Assembly: GCA_036655755.1 (NCBI GenBank)
Contig: JAVVPN010000081.1
Span: 1-13,049, forward strand
Direction of reading: 5' to 3'
Source of the DNA: JAUNSR01 sp036655755
GTDB lineage: Bacteria; Bacteroidota; Bacteroidia; Bacteroidales; JAUNSR01
Length of the DNA stretch: 13,049 nucleotides
Under the pieces are notes generated by a model. That model did not search any database and had not been told where the DNA came from. It was given only the letters and a program-made list of their open reading frames with translations. The position numbers were made by a program, and so were the translations under genes. Shown here piece after piece: positions 7,325-13,049 of the stretch; position 1 is the first letter of the stretch; each line of letters starts with the position of its first letter.

Positions 7325-7367
7325 GCCAAATAGTTTGACAATATCGGGGCGTCTTGTAAAAAAACAA

Positions 7368-7419
7368 AAAACAAACTCTAATAAGTATTAAGTAGTTAGC
7401 ACTTATTAGAGTTCGTTTT
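7368..7419 (-). terminator. Intrinsic terminator after the HAD phosphatase gene
   Basis: A perfect 13-bp stem (7374-7386 with 7401-7413) has a 14-nt loop and is extended past one mismatch by AAAAC/GTTTT (7368-7372 with 7415-7419). On the minus strand it is followed by a long T-rich run (GTTTTTTGTTTTTTTAC). It lies about 43 nt after the HAD stop. Confidence 0.85.
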
Positions 7420-7462
7420 CAATATAAAGCTAAATGGTTTGCTTTATTAAGTTTTAGTAAGA

Positions 7463-8098
7463 TTATAAGCTTAAGAAATGAGAAGTTAATGCCTCAAAAT
7501 CAGAAAACTCAATAGCCGAACGACTTGCGGTTCCGAAGCCGTAATTTACATATATGAAAGGGAGGCCGGCCATCTCCGTTTGCAGGCGGTCTGAGTCGGT
7601 ATCTCCTACATATACCGGATTTTCAAGCTGATGACGCGTCTTAAGCAATTGCATGTTAAAAGCCTTGGGTAATCGGGTTTCACCGAATGTAATCGTGTCT
7701 GTAATCAGATGGGTCAGCTTCGTATATTCCAAAAACTGGCGTACGCCGTAACTTTCACAATTGCTCAATACAAATAGTTTGTATTTTTTTGACAAAGCCT
7801 CAAGCCCTTCCCGTACTCCCGCGTAAAGTTTTCCTCCTAGCAAAGGCATCGTATGTTGCTGAAGTCCGAATACGGCTTGATATACTTTCTGAATATCTAC
7901 CTCTCCGGGTTCATTCTTTACACATTCCGTAATCAGTTCATCAGGTTGTTTCCCCATGTAAGTAATCATCTCTTCGCGTGTAAAACGTTTGGATAGGTTC
8001 AGTTGGCGAAAGCCTTCGTTCCAAATCCACACATACGAGTCTACGGCATCCCAAAGGGTACCGTCCATATCAAATATCAATGAATCGGGTTTCTGCAT
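7463..8098 (-). CDS. HAD-superfamily hydrolase, phosphoglycolate-phosphatase-like
   Basis: This 211-residue cytoplasmic enzyme has all four HAD motifs. Motif I is FDMDGTLWD, with nucleophile Asp10 and general acid Asp12. Motif II is VLSNC, with Ser112. Motif III is Lys145 in RLPKAFN. Motif IV is VGDTDSD (164-170), whose Asp166 and Asp170 bind Mg2+. A helical cap lies between motifs I and II (about 18-95), the C1-type cap of the Gph/beta-phosphoglucomutase group. It removes phosphate from a small metabolite. Phosphoglycolate phosphatase is a common annotation, but the substrate cannot be read from sequence. The ATG at 8098 is immediately followed by the motif I strand, leaving no room for another start. 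It is divergent from the AddB-like gene with a 94-bp shared promoter gap. Confidence 0.9.
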   Translation of the reverse strand: MQKPDSLIFDMDGTLWDAVDSYVWIWNEGFRQLNLSKRFTREEMITYMGKQPDELITECVKNEPGEVDIQKVYQAVFGLQQHTMPLLGGKLYAGVREGLEALSKKYKLFVLSNCESYGVRQFLEYTKLTHLITDTITFGETRLPKAFNMQLLKTRHQLENPVYVGDTDSDRLQTEMAGLPFIYVNYGFGTASRSAIEFSDFEALTSHFLSL

Positions 8099-8125
8099 CG
8101 GTTATAAATCTGTTAAAATTCGGCG

Positions 8126-8133
8126 CAAAGATA
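8126..8133 (-). promoter_or_regulatory. Candidate -7 box for the HAD phosphatase gene
   Basis: Minus-strand TATCTTTG matches TAnnTTTG and lies 28 bases upstream of the ATG. In the opposite direction TAAACTTG (8157-8164) is a one-mismatch candidate for the AddB-like gene. No clear -33 elements are seen. Confidence 0.45.
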
Positions 8134-8192
8134 GGAATCCTCCGCAGAATTTATTGTAAACTTGTAGAAGATAACTATTCATTTAAAAAGAT

Positions 8193-11099
8193 ATGACACC
8201 CTTTCTGCAACAGGTAGCTTCTGTTTTCTATCGTGAATATCAGGAGAAAATCAGCGATCTTGTTTTTGTTTTCCCAAATAGGCGTGCCGGAATTTTCTTT
8301 CAGAAATACCTGGCTATAGAGGCCGGGAAGCCGCTTTTCTCACCCACCATTCTTACGATCAGCGCGTTGTTTGAAGAATTGTCCGATTTGCAGTTAGCCG
8401 ACCGTACCAGTTTGCTTTTCCGTTTATACGAAATATTCATTCGTGTCAGCGGATCGACCGAATCGTTTGACGATTTTTATTACTGGGGGGATATGTTGCT
8501 GAATGATTTCGACGATGTAGACAAATACGTAGCCGATGCCGAAAAACTTTTCACCAACGTTACCGATCTGAAGCAGATAGAAGAAGACTTCGCTTACCTT
8601 GAAGAAGATCAGGTGCAGATCATCCGCCGTTTCTGGAGCCATTTCATTCCGGCTCAGGAAAGTCATCGGAAAGAGAATTTTGCAAAAACATGGGCCGTTT
8701 TATATGAAATTTATACCGGATTGCGCAATAACCTCCGCTCGGAAGGGATGGCGTACGAGGGAATGATTTTCAGGGATGTCGCCGAATTGTTCATCGAGCA
8801 GCAGCCCTGGCATTTGCCGTTTAAAAAAGTTGTTTTCGTAGGGCTTAACGCCCTTACCGCCTCCGAGCGAATCATGCTCAGAGGGCTTCGCGACCGTGGC
8901 ATCGCCGATTTTTACTGGGATTACCAGGCGCCTGCGCTGCGCGATCCCGATAATAAGGCCTCTTTCTTTATGCGTGAGAACGAACGCGACTTCCCTTCGC
9001 AACTCTCTTTACCCGCTTATCCGGCCGACTACCGTCCGGAGGTGGAGGTGATCGGTATCCCGTCGGCAATCGGCCAGACCAAATATACGTATGAGTTGTT
9101 ACAGCAGTTAGTTGCCTCGGGCGATATACCGCACCCCGAACACGCCATGAATACGGCGGTGGTTTTACCCGACGAAAATCTTTTGCTTCCGTCGCTTTAC
9201 GGCGTGCCGCGCGAAATCGATCCGATCAACGTAACGATGGGGTATGGGCTCAAAAATACACCCATTGCCGGGCTGATGCAATATGTATTTGAGTTGCAGC
9301 GCACTTTCCGCAATGAGAACGGGCGTATTGAGTTTTATCATCATTACGTAACCGCTATTCTGAACCATCGTTATGTTACCACGTTCGATGCCGCTTTGTC
9401 GGCTCAACTCATAGCGGGTATCCGTAAAAACAATAAAGTATTTATTCCGGCAGAAGAGCTTACGCTCAACCCGTTGCTGGCGAAGATATTTTCGCCGGTA
9501 GTGTCGGTCGAAGAAGTGTCGGGCTACCTTACCGGCTTGCTCGAGTTTCTTCAGGGTGGTATCGACACCGGCCGCGAAGAGACAGAAGCCGAAGATTCAG
9601 CTATCGTTCGGCTTACCGAACTCGAAAAAGAGTTCATCTATCACTATTATATTACGGTAAACCGATTGGCGGATGTGATCGGGGGCTTCTCTATTCCTTT
9701 TTCGCTGCCTACTTATTTCCGTTTGTTACGACAGCTCACCGAAACGATCGCGATCCCGTTTCGCGGAGAGCCGCTTTCGGGCTTGCAGATCATGGGGGTG
9801 CTCGAAACCCGTGCGCTCGATTTCGAAAACCAAATCATCCTGTCGATGAACGAAGGGGTGTTTCCGCTCAAAAAAGCGGCCAACTCGTTTATCCCGTTCA
9901 ACTTGCGAAAAGGGTTCGGCCTATCTACCACCGAGCATCAGGACGCGATTTATGCCTACCATTTTTATCGCATGATTTCGCGTGCCAAAAAGGTGTTTCT
10001 GCTCTATGATACCCGTTCGGCGGGGATGCAGACGGGCGAGGTGAGCCGTTTTGTGCATCAGCTGAAATATCACTACCGGTATCCTCTGCAAGAAAAAACC
10101 ATTACCTACGATATCTCGGTAGCGGCTCCGGTTGAATTGAAAGTTGATAAAAATCAGCTTGTCATGTCGAAGCTGCATCGTTTCCTGTCGGGAGGCAATA
10201 AGGATTTGTCGGCAAGTGCCATCAATACCTATCTCAATTGTCCGCTTCAGTTTTATTTCCGTTTTATCGAAGGGCTGGGCGAGGAAGATCAGGTATCCGA
10301 AAGCCTCGAAAGCAATACATTCGGTAATATCTTCCACGGAGTGATGGAGGCGATTTACAAACGGTGTGAAGGGCAGCTCGTAACGGCCGACCTGATCCGC
10401 AACGTGATGGAGGATGCAGACGGTCTGCGGCGCCTGATTCGCAAAAACTTCGCGGTTCATTTTCTGAATATCCGCGATAAAGTGCCCGCTATGACCGGCT
10501 ACAACTACCTTATAGGCGAGGTATTGATGAAATACGTGTTGCAAGTATTGAACGATGATATCAAACGCACCCCTTTCTTACATGTGGGGTCCGAGGTGCG
10601 CGTCAATATGGAATACCCGATCAGCGATAACCGAATGGTGCGCCTCAAGGGATCGATCGACCGTGTGGATGAGCGCGACAAGGTAGTGCGTATCATCGAT
10701 TATAAAACCGGTACCGGAATCACTCAGTTCGCATCCATGCGTCAGTTGTTCGATAGCGAAGAAAAAGAGCGTCCGAAAGCGGTGATGCAGGTGCAGTTTT
10801 ATTCAATGCTCTATAATCGGATCGCTCGCCCGGCTGCCATCGAACCTCATATATATTATTTACGCAGTTTCTTTTCATCTTCAAACGAAACATTGGTTTC
10901 GGTGAAGCAGAAAAAAGACGCTGAGGAGACGAAACTGGAAAACGGGCCGTTCACCAACTTTATTCCGTATGAACAGGATTTTTGTAAAGAATTGTCGGCC
11001 ACGCTCGAAGAGATATTCAATCCGGAAATTCCGTTTACGCAAGCGTGCGATGATAAGAACTGCCAATACTGTCATTTAGCTACTATTTGTAAAAGATAA
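8193..11099 (+). CDS. AddB-like PD-(D/E)XK nuclease with Fe-S cluster motif
   Basis: This 968-residue protein resembles the AddB subunit of AddAB helicase-nuclease, which resects double-strand breaks for RecA-dependent repair. The N-terminus (FVFPNRRAGIFF, about 24-35) matches the degenerate helicase-like start of AddB, but no Walker A GxxGxGKT is visible, so ATP hydrolysis is not expected here. The C-terminal RecB-type nuclease has SAINTYLNCP, His715 in GNIFHG, Asp823 in GSIDR, and IIDYKTG with Asp836 and Lys838. Cys683, Cys957, Cys960 and Cys966 reproduce the C..CX2CX5C 4Fe-4S staple of AddB and Dna2. The central part (about 8900-10700) is richer in G+C than the neighbouring genes. AddB usually sits beside AddA, a UvrD-type helicase, which is absent in the 1.9 kb downstream and on the 5' side. 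Downstream lies the 22-bp repeat array. I am confident of AddB-like, less so of orthology. Confidence 0.9.
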   Translation: MTPFLQQVASVFYREYQEKISDLVFVFPNRRAGIFFQKYLAIEAGKPLFSPTILTISALFEELSDLQLADRTSLLFRLYEIFIRVSGSTESFDDFYYWGDMLLNDFDDVDKYVADAEKLFTNVTDLKQIEEDFAYLEEDQVQIIRRFWSHFIPAQESHRKENFAKTWAVLYEIYTGLRNNLRSEGMAYEGMIFRDVAELFIEQQPWHLPFKKVVFVGLNALTASERIMLRGLRDRGIADFYWDYQAPALRDPDNKASFFMRENERDFPSQLSLPAYPADYRPEVEVIGIPSAIGQTKYTYELLQQLVASGDIPHPEHAMNTAVVLPDENLLLPSLYGVPREIDPINVTMGYGLKNTPIAGLMQYVFELQRTFRNENGRIEFYHHYVTAILNHRYVTTFDAALSAQLIAGIRKNNKVFIPAEELTLNPLLAKIFSPVVSVEEVSGYLTGLLEFLQGGIDTGREETEAEDSAIVRLTELEKEFIYHYYITVNRLADVIGGFSIPFSLPTYFRLLRQLTETIAIPFRGEPLSGLQIMGVLETRALDFENQIILSMNEGVFPLKKAANSFIPFNLRKGFGLSTTEHQDAIYAYHFYRMISRAKKVFLLYDTRSAGMQTGEVSRFVHQLKYHYRYPLQEKTITYDISVAAPVELKVDKNQLVMSKLHRFLSGGNKDLSASAINTYLNCPLQFYFRFIEGLGEEDQVSESLESNTFGNIFHGVMEAIYKRCEGQLVTADLIRNVMEDADGLRRLIRKNFAVHFLNIRDKVPAMTGYNYLIGEVLMKYVLQVLNDDIKRTPFLHVGSEVRVNMEYPISDNRMVRLKGSIDRVDERDKVVRIIDYKTGTGITQFASMRQLFDSEEKERPKAVMQVQFYSMLYNRIARPAAIEPHIYYLRSFFSSSNETLVSVKQKKDAEETKLENGPFTNFIPYEQDFCKELSATLEEIFNPEIPFTQACDDKNCQYCHLATICKR

Positions 11100-11138
11100 C
11101 CGATATCCATCGAAAATTATTAGTACCTCTTCTTCTGT

Positions 11139-11262
11139 TTGTTCGCGAGTGATTTATCGATTGCCCGCGAAGAACACAAACGCCGCCCGCGGAGAACCTG
11201 ATGTTCGTCCGCGAGCGGCGTTCGTGTTCTTCACGGGCGGTGTTTGTGTTGCTCGCGAACAA
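11139..11262. repeat. Nested long inverted repeat (35-bp inner stem, 11-bp outer stem)
   Basis: The inner arms 11163-11197 and 11203-11238 pair over 35 positions with three mismatches and one bulge, closing a 5-nt loop (CTGAT). The outer arms 11139-11149 and 11252-11262 are perfect over 11 bp, separated from the inner stem by a symmetric 13 x 13 internal loop. The pairing extends into the unit spacers (for example AACAC with GTGTT), so it is more than a by-product of the palindromic cores. It could be a cruciform, a structured 3' UTR, or a degenerate mobile repeat. Confidence 0.8.
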
Positions 11263-11295
11263 CCATCGGGTTCTTCGCGAACAAACGTCCGTACC
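11142..11295. repeat. Seven-unit, 22-bp-period degenerate tandem repeat with palindromic YYCGCGRR cores
   Basis: Units start at 11142, 11164, 11186, 11208, 11230, 11252 and 11274, each exactly 22 bp with no indels. Each begins with YYCGCGRR (unit 5, TTCACGGG, has one transition). The flanks extend this to an imperfect 16-bp palindrome, GTTSYYCGCGRRSAAC, best in units 6 and 7. Differences in the core are all transitions; the spacers vary freely. The 22-bp period is not a multiple of 3 and argues against coding. Two helical turns would place all palindromes on one DNA face. It lies in the 3' flank of the AddB-like gene, before the terminator. Its function is unknown. Confidence 0.85.
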
Positions 11296-11313
11296 GGTCT
11301 GATCGGATAAAGG

Positions 11314-11344
11314 AAGGGCCCGCAGAGAATATCTGCAGGCCCTT
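11314..11344. terminator. Intrinsic terminator, convergent AddB-like and beta-helix genes
   Basis: Stem AAGGGCC (11314-11320) pairs with GGCCCTT (11338-11344). One mismatch separates this from GCAGA/TCTGC, and the loop has 5 nt. The plus strand continues TTGATTATTT, so it best ends the AddB-like transcript. On the minus side it begins 4 nt after the beta-helix stop, but the T-run is poor (TTCCTTTATC). Confidence 0.85.
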
Positions 11345-11348
11345 TTGA

Positions 11349-12989
11349 TTATTTAGATTCGTCTATCGGTTTTATGTCGGTCGGTGCTTTGCAAGCCATC
11401 GGATGCGCTTCGGAATCTTCCTTTTTATCAGGGGTGATATCCGTAACATCTAAAGTGGGTGTTTTCTTTGCTACCTCTTCGGGGGCTTCCTCTTTCGAAT
11501 GATGCAGATTGTCACGGTATTCGATGCGTACGCCCGGTTGGAAAATGCCGTCCAAAAACTCAGTCGTAAATATATTGCGGTCTACCGAACTCAATATGTC
11601 AATCAGTAAATCGAAATCTTTACCATGAGCCTTCAGGTTGCGACAATTGTTTATTTTCGCATTTTCAACCTCTATTGCAACCCATTTTTCGGATACGAAT
11701 TCTACATTTTCGGCACCGAAATAGCCGTTTTTCACTTCGAGGGCCGTGCTCTTTTCGCCGGTAGCGAGCACTTTGCCGCTGACGAGCAGTTTTTCGATAG
11801 CCGCTTCGTTGAAGATGGTGCAAACATCATTGCCATGCGAAATCAGATCGCCCGATACTTTCAACATACGCACCGTACCGCCCGGTTGGATGCAAATCGC
11901 GTCTGATGATGTTTTTACGATGGTGTCGGCAAATAAAACATTCAATGCGTTACCAAATACCTCGATTCCTTTCGAAATGCTGATCCGGTCGATATAGCGG
12001 TTAAACTGAATGGCGTTTGCCGCGTTACCGTGCGTGACGATGCGATCGAAATGGAGGTCTTTGGCGGCTCCGTCGAACATGTAGAATCCGCGGGCTCCGG
12101 TACCATAGGTTTCGATTTCGTGCATGAAATTGAAAGTACCAATGTTTCCGGCATTAATGAATCCGCAGCCGTTCGCTCCGTGCGTTTCGATGCGGTCGGT
12201 CATGCTGGCCCGTTCGATGGTACCCCAGTTGTAAATACCCATTTCATTGCCGCCATAACAAGTGATGCGGCCGTATATGTTCATGTGGCGTACGAGGGTC
12301 TGATATCCGATGCCTATGCCGGCACAGACCAAGTCGGCCACACCTTTGCCGATTTCGCCTTTCGTATAGATGTGGCCGCAGGAAAGTACGTTCACTCTTA
12401 CATGGCCCATCTGTTCTTCGGTACCGCAGATAACCAATCCCGATCCGAGAATAGGTTTTGTTTCGCTACCGCATGAAAAATGCGAGATATCCACTTCAAT
12501 TTCCATGTGGTTTTCACTTTTATTCCAAATGGTAAAAGCTCCCTGCATCATATCTACGCCAAACCGGTTCGGACGATCCGGTATTTGTGCGGTGTTGGCT
12601 TCTTTGACATGAACGAACGAAGCGTCGATATGCCCTTTGCGAGTTTTGTCGGTTACGATAAACGATATTTGTCCTGTTACGGATAGCCGCGTCAGGTGAT
12701 GGTTGTTCATGCTTTCCATCTCCTGGTCTTGAAAAATGGCGCGTTTATCCGGATCGGTTTCAATTACCAGGTTTTTCAGCTCATTTCCTTTCGAAAGGCA
12801 GAATCCTTCGGCGCCTTTTTGAAAACTGATCTTTTTGCCGTCGAATTCGCCACTCAGGCTTTGAAAAGGCATCAGCCGGAGCGAAGGAACATCGGTCAGG
12901 TCATTACGTAAAATCAAGTAGCGGGCCATACGGTCTTGCGTTGCGGCTACCAGATCTTCTACAGTGTTGATAATTCTGAATACTGACAT
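11349..12989 (-). CDS. Beta-helix-like repeat protein without signal peptide, unknown function
   Basis: I do not recognise a named family for this 546-residue protein. The N-terminus (MSVFRIINTVEDLVAATQDR) is soluble, with no signal or membrane segment. From about 70 to 450 it shows rungs of roughly 22-27 residues. The clearest are IETHGANGCGFINAGNIGTFNF, IETYGTGARGFYMFDGAAK, IVTHGNAANAIQF, IEVFGNALNVLF and LISHGNDVCTIFNEAAI. They share I-x-(T/V/S)-(H/Y/F)-G, then a short turn, then alternating hydrophobics. This is the look of a right-handed parallel beta-helix (pectate-lyase-like). The tail 491-546 is charged, Pro/Lys/Glu-rich and probably disordered. Cys residues are frequent, fitting a reducing cytoplasm. 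Beta-helices often bind or cleave polysaccharide, but export signals are missing, so a cytoplasmic or non-classically delivered scaffold is possible. It probably shares a transcript with the gene ending 12 nt upstream. Confidence 0.78.
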   Translation of the reverse strand: MSVFRIINTVEDLVAATQDRMARYLILRNDLTDVPSLRLMPFQSLSGEFDGKKISFQKGAEGFCLSKGNELKNLVIETDPDKRAIFQDQEMESMNNHHLTRLSVTGQISFIVTDKTRKGHIDASFVHVKEANTAQIPDRPNRFGVDMMQGAFTIWNKSENHMEIEVDISHFSCGSETKPILGSGLVICGTEEQMGHVRVNVLSCGHIYTKGEIGKGVADLVCAGIGIGYQTLVRHMNIYGRITCYGGNEMGIYNWGTIERASMTDRIETHGANGCGFINAGNIGTFNFMHEIETYGTGARGFYMFDGAAKDLHFDRIVTHGNAANAIQFNRYIDRISISKGIEVFGNALNVLFADTIVKTSSDAICIQPGGTVRMLKVSGDLISHGNDVCTIFNEAAIEKLLVSGKVLATGEKSTALEVKNGYFGAENVEFVSEKWVAIEVENAKINNCRNLKAHGKDFDLLIDILSSVDRNIFTTEFLDGIFQPGVRIEYRDNLHHSKEEAPEEVAKKTPTLDVTDITPDKKEDSEAHPMACKAPTDIKPIDESK

Positions 12990-13001
12990 ATAATTGTTTT
13001 T

Positions 13002-13049
13002 TTAATTAGAAGCGGTATCAACCTCTTTGATTTTAACAAAATAGGGAGA
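13002..13049 (-). CDS. Probable 3' end of an upstream gene (partial, 15 codons)
   Basis: The minus-strand frame entering at 13049 reads SPYFVKIKEVDTASN and stops with TAA at 13002-13004, 12 nt before the beta-helix ATG. One other frame is also open but runs past the neighbouring start, and the third stops early. The short gap, and the lack of a TAnnTTTG box or terminator in it, fit an operon with the beta-helix gene. Too little is present to identify a product. Confidence 0.45.
   Translation of the reverse strand, partial: SPYFVKIKEVDTASN

Noticed and set aside
7240..7374. N-terminal 45-residue extension of the ThiS-like protein
   Set aside because: The extension is rich in Lys/Arg/Phe, has no counterpart in ThiS, and overlaps the terminator of the upstream gene. 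The internal ATG begins exactly at the family's first strand.
7240..7460. TPP riboswitch upstream of the thiS-like gene
   Set aside because: The conserved CTGAGA and ACCTGATCTGG-type core sequences are not present on the minus strand; the only structure is the HAD gene terminator.
9165..9407. Other small antisense frames over the AddB-like, prmA and beta-helix genes
   Set aside because: All lie inside strongly supported genes, lack family features and start signals, and are explained as shadows.
9921..10544. 207-residue open frame on the minus strand inside the AddB-like gene
   Set aside because: It lies wholly antisense to a well-supported nuclease domain, its product has no recognisable family features, and the reading is explained by codon usage on the opposite strand.
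11142..11295. CRISPR array
   Set aside because: Units are continuous 22-bp repeats without unique 30-nt-class spacers or identical direct repeats, and no cas genes are present.
11100..11348. Protein-coding repeat extension of the AddB-like gene
   Set aside because: The 22-bp period shifts frame every unit, and AddB already ends with its conserved cysteine motif just before the stop.

Overview
The window looks like chromosomal DNA of a Bacteroidota bacterium, most likely Bacteroidales (Parabacteroides/Dysgonomonas-like by feel; the genus is an inference). The reasons are an OmpP1/FadL-type barrel with a C-terminal Phe, a serine-type sulfatase lipoprotein, several TAnnTTTG -7 promoter elements upstream of genes, weak or absent Shine-Dalgarno sequences at most starts, and moderate G+C.

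Layout. 1-1159 (-): 5' part of an S1 sulfatase running off the left edge. 1402-3033 (-): OmpP1/FadL-like outer membrane protein. 3166-4482 (-): an exported, Trp/His-rich and RPG/RPS-repeat low-complexity protein with an unusually strong Shine-Dalgarno. 4736-5575 (+): PrmA, the ribosomal protein L11 methyltransferase. 5656-6876 (-): cation/proton antiporter. 7039-7239 (-): a ThiS-like sulfur-carrier-fold protein that lacks the terminal Gly-Gly. 7463-8098 (-): HAD phosphatase. 8193-11099 (+): AddB-like PD-(D/E)XK nuclease with an iron-sulfur cysteine set. 11349-12989 (-): a large beta-helix-like protein without signal peptide. 13002-13049 (-): probable 3' end of another gene just upstream of it.

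Most genes appear to be single transcription units. Intrinsic terminators sit at 5600-5635, 6962-6995, 7368-7419 and 11314-11344, and longer hairpins follow the OmpP1 and Trp-rich genes. The genes do not form one obvious pathway: envelope functions lie on the left, housekeeping enzymes in the middle, and DNA repair on the right.

The most striking non-coding structure lies in the convergent gap 11100-11348. Seven units of exactly 22 bp (11142-11295) each begin with a self-complementary YYCGCGRR core. Superimposed on this array is a nested inverted repeat with a 35-bp inner stem. It is not coding, since 22 is not a multiple of 3, and it looks like an array of two-helical-turn-spaced palindromic protein-binding sites or a structured repeat element. 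Other points worth a second look are the ThiS-like protein without diglycine, the Trp-rich exported protein, the AddB homologue without a neighbouring AddA, and the apparently cytoplasmic beta-helix protein. No mobile element, CRISPR array, tRNA or rRNA was seen.
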